Source: Pseudomonas indica NBRC 103045
GTDB taxonomy: Bacteria > Pseudomonadota > Gammaproteobacteria > Pseudomonadales > Pseudomonadaceae
Assembly (NCBI RefSeq): GCF_002091635.1
Contig: NZ_BDAC01000034.1
Coordinates: 1 to 48,679, forward strand
Direction: 5' to 3'
DNA length: 48,679 nt
This document shows, one piece after another, positions 36,347 to 45,223 of the stretch (positions within the stretch are counted from its first letter, which is position 1; the number at the start of each line of letters is the position of its first letter). The translations under genes were made by a program, and so were the position numbers. The notes under the pieces were generated by a model. The model had not been told where the DNA came from. It did no database searches and was given only the letters and a program-made list of their open reading frames with translations.

Positions 36347-37408
36347 ATGAAGAAGTTCCTGGGCCTCGTCGTCGTGTTGATCGCCGCCGCCGCGCTCTAT
36401 CTTGCCGCCACCCCCAGCCCCATCGACCCATTGGCCTGGGAGGCACCCACGGCGCCGACCATGACCGGCGTCCTGGAGCCCAACGACACCCTGATGAAGG
36501 CCGAACTGCTCGGCCAGGGTCAGATCCATGGCCCCGAAGACACCGCCGTGGACACCCAAGGCCGGGTCTACGCCGGTCTGCACGATGGCCGGGTGGTGCG
36601 CATCGGCACCGACGGCGCGGTGGAGACCTTCGTCGAAACCGGCGGCCGCCCGCTGGGCATGGATTTCGACGCCGCCGGCAACCTGATCCTCGCCGACGCC
36701 TACAAGGGCCTGCTCAGCATCGACCCGCAAGGACAGATCAAGGTGCTCGCCACCGAAGCCGGCGGCGTTCCCTTCCGCTTCACCGACGATCTCGACATCG
36801 CCAGCGACGGGCGCATCTACTTCACCGACGCTTCCTCGAAATTCGAGCAACCCGACTACCTGCTGGACCTGCTCGAAGCCCGCCCCCACGGCCGCCTGCT
36901 GCGCCATGACCCGGCCACCGGCGTCACCGAGGTCCTGCTCGATGACCTGTACTTCGCCAATGGCGTCGCGCTCTCGGCTAACGAAGACTTCGTGCTGGTC
37001 AACGAAACCTACCGCTACCGCATCACCCGCTACTGGCTGAAGGGCGAGAAAGCCGGCCAGCACGATGTGTTCATCGACAACCTGCCGGGCCTGCCGGACA
37101 ACCTCCAGGGCGATCGCGCCGGTACTTTCTGGGTGGCGCTGCCCAGCCCGCGCAAGAGCGACGCGGACTTCCTCCACCGCAACCCCTGGCTGAAAGCGCA
37201 ACTGGCCAAGCTGCCGCGCGCGCTCTGGCCGAAAGCCGTCGCCTACGGACTGGTTATCGCCCTCGACGAGAACGGCAAGATCGTCCGCAGCCTGCACGAC
37301 ACCAGCGGCAGTCACCTGCGCCTGATCACCTCGGCCAAGCCGGTGGGCGACTACCTCTACCTCGGCAGCCTGGAAAACGACCGTATCGGCAAGCTGAAGA
37401 TCCATTGA
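36347..37408 (+). CDS. SMP-30/gluconolactonase-like beta-propeller, membrane-anchored
   Basis: The 353-residue protein has an N-terminal hydrophobic anchor (FLGLVVVLIAAAALYLAA, about residues 4-21) and a six-bladed propeller with strictosidine-synthase/SMP-30 motifs (GPEDTAVDTQGRVYAGL, PLGMDFDAAGNLILADA, FTDDLDIASDGRIYFTDAS). The domain suggests a metal-dependent lactonase or esterase in the periplasm; the substrate is unknown. It is followed by sseA on the same strand after 70 bases. Confidence 0.78.
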   Translation: MKKFLGLVVVLIAAAALYLAATPSPIDPLAWEAPTAPTMTGVLEPNDTLMKAELLGQGQIHGPEDTAVDTQGRVYAGLHDGRVVRIGTDGAVETFVETGGRPLGMDFDAAGNLILADAYKGLLSIDPQGQIKVLATEAGGVPFRFTDDLDIASDGRIYFTDASSKFEQPDYLLDLLEARPHGRLLRHDPATGVTEVLLDDLYFANGVALSANEDFVLVNETYRYRITRYWLKGEKAGQHDVFIDNLPGLPDNLQGDRAGTFWVALPSPRKSDADFLHRNPWLKAQLAKLPRALWPKAVAYGLVIALDENGKIVRSLHDTSGSHLRLITSAKPVGDYLYLGSLENDRIGKLKIH

Positions 37409-37478
37409 TTCGCCGACGCCGGCCCGCTGCCGGCGTCGCTATGCTGTCCACTGCCCGACCGACGACAGGAGAGTCCGC

Positions 37479-38333
37479 ATGCCCCTCGCACAACTGCTCA
37501 GCCCGCAGCAACTGGCCGACCGCCTCGACCAACCCGGCCTGGTGATCCTGGATTGCCGCTTCGCCCTGGAAGACCCGTCCTACGGCCAGCGCAGCTATGC
37601 CGAAGGGCATCTTCCCGGCGCCTATTTCGTCGATCTGGAGCGGGACCTGTCCGGCCCGGTGGAAAAAGGCGTGACCGGACGCCATCCGCTGCCCAACCCC
37701 GCGCAGCTACTGCAACGCCTGCGCGATTGCGGTCTGGATAGCGACAGCCAGGTGGCGCTCTACGACGACGGCCCCGGCGCCTTTGCCGCACGGGCTTGGT
37801 GGCTGCTGGCCTGGCTCGGCAAGCGCGACGGCGTCTTCCTGCTCGATGGCGGACTCAAAGCCTGGCGCGAGGCCGGTCTTCCCCTCACCACCGAGACGCC
37901 TGCCGTACGCCAGGGGCATTTCGAAGGACAGCCCGACCCGACCCTGGTGGTGGATGCCACGACCCTTCGGCAGAGCCTGGACGACCCGCAACTGGCCCTG
38001 CTGGACGCCCGTGCCCTGCCCCGTTTCCGCGGCGAGGTGGAGCCGATCGACCCGGTGGCCGGCCATATTCCCGGCGCGCGCTGCGCAGCGTTCACCGACA
38101 ACCTGGGCAGCGATGGCCGCTTCCTTCCGACCGATCAGTTGCGCCAGCGCTTCGCGGCATTGCTCGAGGGCCGCTCCCCGGAACGGCTGGTGGCCTACTG
38201 CGGCTCCGGCGTCACCGCCTGCCACAACCTGTTCGCCCTCTGTCTCGCCGGCTATCCCCTCGCACCGCTCTATGCCGGGTCCTGGAGCGAATGGATCACC
38301 GATCCTGCGCGCCCGGTGGCGACCGGCGACTGA
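37479..38333 (+). CDS. sseA: Two-domain sulfurtransferase (3-mercaptopyruvate/thiosulfate)
   Basis: The 284-residue protein consists of two rhodanese modules. The C-terminal module carries the active Cys in YCGSGVTACHN. CGSGVTA favours 3-mercaptopyruvate sulfurtransferase over thiosulfate rhodanese. It transfers sulfur from mercaptopyruvate to cyanide or thiols. AGGAGAG precedes ATG 37479. It is far from the thiocarboxylate operon, so a role as its sulfur donor is only a possibility. Confidence 0.87.
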   Translation: MPLAQLLSPQQLADRLDQPGLVILDCRFALEDPSYGQRSYAEGHLPGAYFVDLERDLSGPVEKGVTGRHPLPNPAQLLQRLRDCGLDSDSQVALYDDGPGAFAARAWWLLAWLGKRDGVFLLDGGLKAWREAGLPLTTETPAVRQGHFEGQPDPTLVVDATTLRQSLDDPQLALLDARALPRFRGEVEPIDPVAGHIPGARCAAFTDNLGSDGRFLPTDQLRQRFAALLEGRSPERLVAYCGSGVTACHNLFALCLAGYPLAPLYAGSWSEWITDPARPVATGD

Positions 38334-38585
38334 GCCATTCGCGCATCGGATGCGAGCCCTTTAGCGTTCCGGTTGCCCGACACCCTGCCTGCCACGGCTT
38401 ACTACCGAACGACATATGGCTCATAACCAATGTGTGGAAATGATTTAAAAACAGCCCTTTACAGCCAACTTATCGCACTACACTTCAAATCGAGCGGCTA
38501 AGTTCGCTCCCGGCGGGGCCCTCACAGAACGAGAAGCTGCCAAGCGCCCAGGCCCCCGCCGGCCATCGATGTCGCGAGGGCTGTC

Positions 38586-39065
38586 ATGGGTATTGCCGCA
38601 AGCGAACTGTGCAAGCACGTCATCCGCCCTACCCTGCTCTACCTGGGGCGCCCATCCGTCTCCGCCGAAGCCCTGCTGCTGGGAGTGGCCGCCAGCCAAT
38701 CCGCGCTCGGCGCGGCCCTCGACGATCGTCAGGGCCATGGCCTCTACCGCATCGACGAGGCCAGCCACCAGCGGCTCTGGGACCTGTACCTGGCCAAGGA
38801 CCCGGACCTCGCCAGCCTGGTGCGCGGCCTGGCCAGCCAGCATGCCTTCCTCGCGGCCCCTCATCTGGAACTCACCGTGAACCTGCGCTACGCCACCGCC
38901 ATCGCTTGGCTGCTGGTGGAGGCGGAAATCAGCAACCTCCCCGCCGCTGACGACCTGCCCGGCCTGGCGAGCGTCTGGCGGCAAGTGTTTAAACCTCAAG
39001 GCAAATCCGGCGATTTCATCGCGGCATGGACCCGCTGGATAGGTGCGCTCAGCCAAGTCGCCTGA
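38586..39065 (+). CDS. Hypothetical 159-residue soluble protein
   Basis: The protein is helical and soluble (MGIAASELCKHVIRPTLLYL at the start), contains a repeated A/L-rich pattern and has no signal peptide. The segment LLLGVAASQSALG and a Trp-rich C-terminus suggest a compact helical domain; some phage-type structural hypotheticals look similar. I assign no function. It stands alone between sseA and the FadL gene, with a 252-base AT-richer gap upstream that probably holds its promoter. Confidence 0.65.
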   Translation: MGIAASELCKHVIRPTLLYLGRPSVSAEALLLGVAASQSALGAALDDRQGHGLYRIDEASHQRLWDLYLAKDPDLASLVRGLASQHAFLAAPHLELTVNLRYATAIAWLLVEAEISNLPAADDLPGLASVWRQVFKPQGKSGDFIAAWTRWIGALSQVA

Positions 39066-39157
39066 CCGCCTTAAAAAGCCATCCAAACGATCAGGAAATG
39101 GCATCTCGCCAGAGTGTCAGATTGTCCTACAAACCGCTCTATTCCGCGGCTTCCAGC

Positions 39158-39186
39158 TTGGCAAGGTTGGTCAAATCGGGTAGCGT
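39158..39186 (+). promoter_or_regulatory. Promoter-like sequence upstream of the FadL-type gene
   Basis: TTGGCA (39158-39163), a 17-base spacer and TAGCGT (39181-39186) lie 38 bases before the start codon. The -35 is good and the -10 is weak. Confidence 0.35.
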
Positions 39187-39224
39187 GCCGTCCCCCGCCC
39201 CACGTGCACGGAGTTACCCCAACA

Positions 39225-40514
39225 ATGAGAAAAGTCTGTCTCAAGACCTCCATCGCCCTGGCCCTTACTGCCCTTTCCACCCAGACCCTGGCCAACGGCA
39301 TCGCGATCAACGAGCAAAGCGTCAGCGGCATGGGTACCGCGTTTGCCGGGCGCTCCTCTTCCGCGCAGGACGCCAGCACCCTCTATGGCAACCCGGCGGG
39401 CCTGTCCAAGCTCAAGCGCAGCGAGGTCAGCGGCGGCCTGGCGGCGATCAAGGCCAAGGTCGAGATCGACGATGCGTCCAGCAGCGCCAGCGGCACCAAC
39501 GACGGCGACATGGTGCCCTTCGCCAGCGTCCCGTTCGGCTATTTCGCCACCCCGCTGAATGACGACTGGCACTTCGGTATCGGCGTGTACGCGCCTTTCG
39601 CCCTCATCAGCGATTACGAAAAGAGCTTCCAGGGGCGCTACAAGGGCCTCTACAGCAAGGTGCAGGTGGTCACGCTGCAACCGACCCTGAGCTACCAGAT
39701 CAACGACCGCGTATCGGTCGGTTTCGGCCCGACGATCAACAGGATCGACGGCAAGCTCACCAACATGCTCGCCACCAATGCCCTGAACGGCGGCAACGGT
39801 GACACCAAGCTGAACATCAAGGGCGACGACACCGCGCTCGGCTACAACATCGGTGTGCTGGTCGACATCAACGACCGCACCACCTGGGGCCTGACCTATC
39901 ACTCCAAGGTCGACTACACCCTCGAGGGCCGCACCAAGGTCAGCAACTCTCCCGCGCTGCTCGGCCTCGACGGCAGCTACGACGCCAAGCTGGACTTCAC
40001 CACGCCGGAGTCGGTCGATACTTCCATCACCTACAAGCTGGACGACCGCTGGACTCTCTACGGCGGCGCCACCTGGACCCGCTGGAGCCGCCTGGACAAG
40101 ATCGTGGTGGAGAACGAGGGCATTCCAGCCCTGGTTTCCGGCCAGTTCAGCACCCTGACCGAAGAAATGCACTGGGAAGACACTTGGTCCTATGCCATCG
40201 GCGCGGCCTACCAGCTCAATCGCCAGTGGGTACTGCGCACCGGTTTCGCCCTGGACGCCTCCCCCACCAGCAATGCCGACCGTACCGTGCGCATCCCGGT
40301 GGGCAACCGCAAGGTGTTCTCCCTGGGTGCGGGCTGGTCGCCGAACGAAGACCTGACCATCGACGTCGCCTACTCCTACCTGCGTGAAAGCAAGGCGTCG
40401 GTCAACCAGGAAAGCTCCGGCCAGATCGGCCCGTTCACCCTGCAGCCGGGTTACAACGCGGAGTACCGCAACAGCGCCCATGGTATCGGTACACAAGTGA
40501 CCTACCGCTTCTAA
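39225..40514 (+). CDS. FadL/OmpP1-type outer-membrane transporter
   Basis: The protein has 429 residues with a signal peptide (about 1-23, ending TLANG). The mature protein begins with the FadL hatch pattern NGIAINEQSVSGMGTAFAGRSSSAQDASTLYGNPAG. Amphipathic beta-strands follow to a terminal Phe (TYRF), typical of an outer-membrane barrel. FadL proteins let long-chain fatty acids or hydrophobic compounds cross the outer membrane. The next genes encode a response regulator, a kinase and a lipase. Uptake of lipase-released fatty acids would fit, although no common operon exists. Confidence 0.87.
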   Translation: MRKVCLKTSIALALTALSTQTLANGIAINEQSVSGMGTAFAGRSSSAQDASTLYGNPAGLSKLKRSEVSGGLAAIKAKVEIDDASSSASGTNDGDMVPFASVPFGYFATPLNDDWHFGIGVYAPFALISDYEKSFQGRYKGLYSKVQVVTLQPTLSYQINDRVSVGFGPTINRIDGKLTNMLATNALNGGNGDTKLNIKGDDTALGYNIGVLVDINDRTTWGLTYHSKVDYTLEGRTKVSNSPALLGLDGSYDAKLDFTTPESVDTSITYKLDDRWTLYGGATWTRWSRLDKIVVENEGIPALVSGQFSTLTEEMHWEDTWSYAIGAAYQLNRQWVLRTGFALDASPTSNADRTVRIPVGNRKVFSLGAGWSPNEDLTIDVAYSYLRESKASVNQESSGQIGPFTLQPGYNAEYRNSAHGIGTQVTYRF

Positions 40515-40524
40515 GAGCCTGTTT

Positions 40525-40552
40525 ACGGTCTGCCACCCGTCGGCGAGACCGT
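40525..40552. terminator. Hairpin after the FadL-type gene
   Basis: ACGGTCT (40525-40531) pairs with AGACCGT (40546-40552), extended by inner GCC/GGC and an outer CTG/CAG pairing. It lies just after the stop. No T-run follows. Confidence 0.4.
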
Positions 40553-40628
40553 TAGCAGGTTCTGGTGTGCACGAATGCGCTAGACTCGCGCGGCGATAAT
40601 CACAACAAAAACGCCGCGTGAGACGCCC

Positions 40629-41246
40629 ATGACCGCGCTATGCACCGCTCTTCCCGAGCGACTTTCATTGCTTCTGGTGGACGACCACCGGATATTCCTC
40701 GACGGCCTGGCCCTGGCGCTCGGCCCACTCTGTCCCGACCTACGCATCCAGACCGCACAGACCGCCGCCGAAGCCGAGCAGTGCCTGCAGCACGGCAGCT
40801 TCGACCTGATCCTTCTCGACTTGCGCCTGCCCGACATGCCCGGCCTGGAGCTGCTGCAACGCTGGCAGCGCCAGGGCCTGCCGACGCCGGTGGCGATTCT
40901 CAGTGGCAGCGATTCCAGCCAGGATGCCCAAGCCGCACTGGCAGCCGGCGCGCTGGGATTCATCCCGAAAAGCGCCGACAGCGAGGACCTGCGCCAGGCG
41001 GTGACCCGCGTCCTCCTCGGCGAAGTCCTGCCGATGCCGCAAACGACGGAGCGCCCGCATCTGACGCCCCGGCAACGGGAAATCCTCCTGCTGCTCGCCG
41101 AGGGCCTGCCGAACAAGGCCATCAGCCGTCGCCTGGGGCTCTCCGAAGACACCGTCAAGACGCACCTGAAAGCCTTGTTCCAGGAACTCGACGTGCATAC
41201 CCGAACCGCCTGCGTCAGTGCGGCGCGGCAGCGCGGCTGGCTGTGA
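40629..41246 (+). CDS. NarL/LuxR-type response regulator
   Basis: This 205-residue protein has a receiver domain with Asp18/Asp19, phospho-acceptor Asp64 (LLDLRLPDM) and Lys114 (FIPKSAD). A LuxR-type HTH follows (LTPRQREILLLLAEGLPNKAISRRLGLSEDTVKTHLKAL). It is convergent with the hybrid kinase gene, overlapping it by 32 bases at the 3' ends. The kinase is the obvious partner. Target genes are unknown; the lipase and FadL genes nearby are candidates. Confidence 0.88.
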   Translation: MTALCTALPERLSLLLVDDHRIFLDGLALALGPLCPDLRIQTAQTAAEAEQCLQHGSFDLILLDLRLPDMPGLELLQRWQRQGLPTPVAILSGSDSSQDAQAALAAGALGFIPKSADSEDLRQAVTRVLLGEVLPMPQTTERPHLTPRQREILLLLAEGLPNKAISRRLGLSEDTVKTHLKALFQELDVHTRTACVSAARQRGWL

Positions 41247-43017
41247 CCGCCTCCGGCAGCGACAACGCCAGCGCCCGGCGCAGGCGGGCCGGCAACAAGG
41301 GCTTGGCCAGTAGGGTGACATGCGCCGGCATACAGCGCTCCTGCAACTCGGGGCTGACGTCCGCGCTGATCAGCAGTGCCGGCAGCATCTGCCCGGCCGC
41401 TTCGCGCAAACGCTCAATGGCCTTGAGGCCATCCTCTTCCCCGGCCAGCCGGTAATCGCTGATCAGCACCTGTGGCCGAAAAGCGGCCTGACGGCCCAAG
41501 GCTTGCGGCAGGTCGGCGCAGACCTCCACTTCGCATCCCCAACGCTGCAACAGCCCTTGCAACGCCTCGCGACCCGCTGGGTCGTCTTCCAGCAACAGAA
41601 TCCGCCCGGCCAACACCTTGGCCGGCGCGGCGCTTTGCGAAACCTCGGCGCCCGGCGCCACCGCGGGCAGACGCAGACTGAACCGGGCACCCTCACCCGG
41701 ACGGGAATCCAGACGCAACGGATGCTCAAGCAACGCCGCCAGTTGCCGGACGATGGCCAGGCCGAGCCCCAGTCCGCGCTCGGCGTTGCGTCCCGGATTG
41801 TCCAACTGACGGAACTCTTCGAAGATCAGCTCCTGTTCCTCCACCGACAGGCCACGCCCGTCGTCGCCCACCTCCAGCAGCACCTCGTCGCCTTGCGCCT
41901 CGGCCCGCAGCCAGACGTGTCGGGCCCCGGCATGGCGTAGCGCATTGTTGAGCAGGTTGCGCAGCAGGCGCTCCAGCAGCAACGCATCGCTGCGCACCCA
42001 AAGCTCCCCGCACTCCAGGCGCAACTGACAATCGCTCTGCTCGATCTCGGCCTGCGCCTCGTCCACCAATCGCGCCAGCAATGGGCGCAGCGGCAGGTTC
42101 TCCGGACGCGCCTGCACGCCACCGGGTAGGGTCAGGCGGGTGAAGTCGAGCAAGGATTGCAGCAGGCGGCTGAGCTGCTCCACCGAGATCACCAGACGCT
42201 CGCCGACCTGCCGGGTCAGCGGCTCGCGGGTCTGCTCGAGCAAGTGCTGGGCATACAGCCCCATGGCATTGAGCGGCTGGCGCAGGTCGTGGCTGGCGGC
42301 AGCGAGCAGACGCAGCTTGCGCGCATCGTCCGCCTCGGCGCGCAGGCGGGCCAAGTCCAGTAGCCGCAGGTTGAGCCAGGCGCTGCGCTGGCCATGCTCC
42401 TGCAAGTAGGCACCGACACTGCCGATCAGGTTGGCGCAGACCAGGAACAGCCCCGGATAGGCCAGGCTCGCCCGGGTTTCGGAAAACCACAGGCCGGGCA
42501 ACAGGAACAGGCCGCAGAATCCCCAAGCCGAGAGGGATGCCGCACGGAACGACAAACCAAGCAGCACGTAGCCGAACAGCAGGATCAGAAACAACCCTTC
42601 GTACGGCATCGGCACGCCCTGAGCCCAACAGAAGTGGACGATCAGCGCAACGCATCCGCCGTTCAGCGCGTACACCGTGGCATAGACAGCGTGCGTCGCC
42701 TTGGGAGGAGCGTGCGGGCGCCGGCAGTAGAAGAACCCGACCGCAAGCCCGCCCAGCGCCAGCAGGCGTAGCGGCAGCACCGAGCCGGCAACCGCTGGCG
42801 GCATCAGGGCGAAATCGAGAAAGGTGTAGATCAGTTGGAACAGCACCGCGGTCGTCGCAATCAGCGGCAGGCGACGACGCAGGCGGCGTACCCGGTGCTC
42901 GACGAACAGGCGTTCCAGCGTCGGCACGAAACGCAGCCGGGCATGCCCCCGGCGCTGCTGGGCCAGCAGGAGCCGCTCCAACTGCTCCGGCGTCGGCGCC
43001 TCGTCAGCGCCCGTCAT
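41215..43017 (-). CDS. Hybrid sensor histidine kinase
   Basis: The 600-residue protein has an N-terminal polytopic region (about 50-205, six to seven hydrophobic segments), a dimerisation/HisKA domain with phospho-acceptor His243 (ASHDLRQPLNAM), an HATPase domain (N box NNALRHA, G1 DDGRG, G2 RGLGLGLAIVRQL) and a C-terminal receiver (LLLEDD, SDYR, LLAKP). The membrane sensor could detect a lipid-like or membrane signal. The gene starts 18 bases after the lipase foldase stop, apparently as the third gene of the lipase operon. Confidence 0.88.
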   Translation of the reverse strand: MTGADEAPTPEQLERLLLAQQRRGHARLRFVPTLERLFVEHRVRRLRRRLPLIATTAVLFQLIYTFLDFALMPPAVAGSVLPLRLLALGGLAVGFFYCRRPHAPPKATHAVYATVYALNGGCVALIVHFCWAQGVPMPYEGLFLILLFGYVLLGLSFRAASLSAWGFCGLFLLPGLWFSETRASLAYPGLFLVCANLIGSVGAYLQEHGQRSAWLNLRLLDLARLRAEADDARKLRLLAAASHDLRQPLNAMGLYAQHLLEQTREPLTRQVGERLVISVEQLSRLLQSLLDFTRLTLPGGVQARPENLPLRPLLARLVDEAQAEIEQSDCQLRLECGELWVRSDALLLERLLRNLLNNALRHAGARHVWLRAEAQGDEVLLEVGDDGRGLSVEEQELIFEEFRQLDNPGRNAERGLGLGLAIVRQLAALLEHPLRLDSRPGEGARFSLRLPAVAPGAEVSQSAAPAKVLAGRILLLEDDPAGREALQGLLQRWGCEVEVCADLPQALGRQAAFRPQVLISDYRLAGEEDGLKAIERLREAAGQMLPALLISADVSPELQERCMPAHVTLLAKPLLPARLRRALALSLPEAVTASRAAAPH

Positions 43018-43035
43018 GACCGAGGGCCATCCGCA

Positions 43036-44079
43036 TCAACGGCCGGAATCGGCAAGCTCCTGTTTGGCGGCAATCGCGTCATAGGTCTCCACCCGGTGCA
43101 GGTCATCGGCGCTGAACAGCCGCTGGCGCAGGAGCCGGCTTTCCCGCTCCCGGTCCGCCTCGCTCAGTCCGTTGCCACGCAGGCCGGCGAGTTCGCTCCG
43201 GTACGCCGCATAGCGCTGCTGCCAGAGCCGCTCGGCCTGCTGCTCGGCGAGCAGCCGCTCGACCGTGGGCGGATCATAGGTCATGGCGAGGAAATCGCGC
43301 ACCTGTTCCTCGCCCGCTCCCTCCTGCCACAGCCGCTCGCTTTCCGCCTGCACGGCCAGCGCCTCGCTCTGCCGCACTTCGCTGGCACGCATGGCCTCCG
43401 GCAGTTGTGTGCGCAACGCCTCGATGGCCCGGGCCTTGTCTTCGCCGGAGAGGTCATCGCGTGCCTGCAGCGCGAGGCTGTCCAGGGTGTAGCGCGCGTA
43501 GGCTTCCTCGGCGCCGAAGAAAGCCTCCACCGCTGCCGCATCCATGTGCTCCCGGCGCAACCGGGCAAGACGCTGGAAAGCGTCCTCCAGCGCCTGCGGC
43601 TGGCTCTGCGACGGGTCCAGCGGCTGCTGCATGAGCGCCAGGCTGGCGCGCTTGTAGTCCATGTAATCGGCCAGCAGCCGGGAAAACTGCCCGAGCGCCG
43701 GCTCACGCAGGCGCCGGCCGGCATCGTCCACCATCGCCGCCACGGCGGCCTCCAGCCCGATCCGCTCGGCAGCGCTGAGGAAATAGTCGAGGTAATCACG
43801 TACCCGCAGACTCAGCACCAGATTGCCGGCGGCGTCCATCGTCAGTTCGCCATCGACCTCGGTGTCCGCCGTCGCCGGTATCGTCGGTCGTTGCACGGAC
43901 GGCGCGTCCTGCGCCCGGGATGGCAACGGTACGACGCCAAGCGGCGCCGGCGCGGGGCTGGCGACCATCCGACTCGGCGTCGCGACTTCCGGCGTCGCAG
44001 GCCATTGCCAGTACAGCACCGCACCGGCACAAACCAGGGCCAGGGCGGCGCTGGCCAGAAACCAGACTCGTGGAAACAT
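43036..44079 (-). CDS. lifO: Lipase-specific foldase (lipase secretion chaperone)
   Basis: The protein has 347 residues: an N-terminal membrane anchor (FLASAALALVCAGAVLYW, about 6-24), a Pro/Ala-rich linker and a long helical body that wraps the lipase. The family motif RxxFDYxLSA appears as RDYLDYFLSA. LifO/LipH folds lipase in the periplasm before type II secretion. ATG 44079 is chosen over GTG 44106, which lies nearer the lipase stop. It directly follows lipA. Confidence 0.88.
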   Translation of the reverse strand: MFPRVWFLASAALALVCAGAVLYWQWPATPEVATPSRMVASPAPAPLGVVPLPSRAQDAPSVQRPTIPATADTEVDGELTMDAAGNLVLSLRVRDYLDYFLSAAERIGLEAAVAAMVDDAGRRLREPALGQFSRLLADYMDYKRASLALMQQPLDPSQSQPQALEDAFQRLARLRREHMDAAAVEAFFGAEEAYARYTLDSLALQARDDLSGEDKARAIEALRTQLPEAMRASEVRQSEALAVQAESERLWQEGAGEEQVRDFLAMTYDPPTVERLLAEQQAERLWQQRYAAYRSELAGLRGNGLSEADRERESRLLRQRLFSADDLHRVETYDAIAAKQELADSGR

Positions 44080-44122
44080 GGGAATCGCTCCACTGGAGGG
44101 CCACACGGACCCTCCGTCATTC

Positions 44123-45052
44123 TCAGACGCCCTTGTTCTTCAGGCGATTGGCATGCTGGCGATACAGCGAGACCGGATCGGTCCAGCCGCGCAGGCCGAA
44201 CAGATGGTTGATCGCATCCACGTGGTTCATGTTGTAGGTGTCACCCAACACCGACCCCAGGTAGGTGGAACAGACGCCCACCAGGCCATCGTTCTTCTCG
44301 CTGCCGAAGGCCAGCCCGGTGATCGCCAGGAACGGGTCCACGGCATCCAGCACGTTGGTGTAGGAGGTATTGCCGGTCCAGGAGAAGTAGCGGATGTCAT
44401 AACCACGCACGTTGTGCACTTCGGTGGACTTCGCACAGTAGCTGGAGGTATTCACGCCCCACGGATGACGGCTGTTCAGCGCGGCAGTACCCGCAGTCGT
44501 CAGCGTTCCCAGCGCAGCGATGGCATTCTGCGGATTGCTGCTGCCGGAGAGCAGATTGATCATCGCTCCCAACGCATTCGCCAGGGCAGCAGCCCCGCCC
44601 TCGATGGCACCGTTCGCAGGAATGGCACCACGTATCACATCCGCCACTTTCGAACCCTTGTTCACCCCGTTGACGGAAGTCACCGACGCTACCAGGTCCG
44701 GCCGCAGCGAAGCCGCCACCCGCGAGGTCGGCGAGCCCTGGCTGTGACCGATCAGATTGACCTTGCCGCCATTGGCCGTCGCCCAGGGCACGATCTGCTG
44801 CGCAAGTGCCGCGCCACGCTGCTCGCTATCGTTGAACGCGGCCACGCTGGCGACATATACCTTGGCGCCGTCGCGCTCCAGGTTCCAGGGAATGGTGTGG
44901 AAGTAATTGACCAGGCCACCGATGGTGTCGAAACCGGTGATGCCGTGCACCAACACGATGGGGTATTTGGTCTGGGTATAACCGCTGGCTTGCGCTTCGA
45001 CGGCGCCCGCCAGGGCCAGGGCGGCCAAAGCAGTGGAAATGACTCGACGCAT
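44123..45052 (-). CDS. lipA: Secreted triacylglycerol lipase (family I)
   Basis: The 309-residue precursor has a signal peptide (about 1-22, ending AQA). The mature part begins GYTQTKYPIVLVHGITGF, with the oxyanion-loop HG. The nucleophile elbow is GHSQGS (Ser104). The catalytic Asp is in NDGLVG and the His in NMNHVD. Two Cys (YCAKS and GVCSTY) can form the known disulfide. It needs the foldase encoded just downstream. The elbow has Gln after Ser, unlike the HSHG that I recall for P. aeruginosa LipA. GGAGG lies seven bases before ATG 45052. Confidence 0.88.
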   Translation of the reverse strand: MRRVISTALAALALAGAVEAQASGYTQTKYPIVLVHGITGFDTIGGLVNYFHTIPWNLERDGAKVYVASVAAFNDSEQRGAALAQQIVPWATANGGKVNLIGHSQGSPTSRVAASLRPDLVASVTSVNGVNKGSKVADVIRGAIPANGAIEGGAAALANALGAMINLLSGSSNPQNAIAALGTLTTAGTAALNSRHPWGVNTSSYCAKSTEVHNVRGYDIRYFSWTGNTSYTNVLDAVDPFLAITGLAFGSEKNDGLVGVCSTYLGSVLGDTYNMNHVDAINHLFGLRGWTDPVSLYRQHANRLKNKGV

Positions 45053-45112
45053 GGAGTGCCTCCTTTGTTTTTGTTGTGGCACGCCAGGGGAACGGCATCC
45101 GGGCGTGGAGGC

Positions 45113-45134
45113 AGTCTAGGGAAGCATACTTCCC
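45113..45134 (-). promoter_or_regulatory. Inverted repeat next to a -10-like element of the lipase operon
   Basis: GGGAAG-CATA-CTTCCC (45119-45134) is a 6-bp inverted repeat. On the minus strand it directly precedes TAGACT (45113-45118), a plausible -10, so the repeat would occupy the spacer to a weak -35. It is a candidate operator for lipA. Confidence 0.35.
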
Positions 45135-45171
45135 CGACCTATCGCCCAGATGGGTGAACGAATACAAACGA

Positions 45172-45199
45172 AAAGGCCGGACATAAAGTCCGGCCTTTC
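45172..45199 (-). terminator. Rho-independent terminator
   Basis: GGCCGGAC (45175-45182), loop ATAAA, GTCCGGCC (45188-45195), flanked by A-run and T-run (TTTT on the minus strand). It lies 25 bases after the DUF2167 gene stop and should end that transcript. Confidence 0.85.
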
Positions 45200-45223
45200 C
45201 TTTCAGCGACAGCCTCGGCAGTT

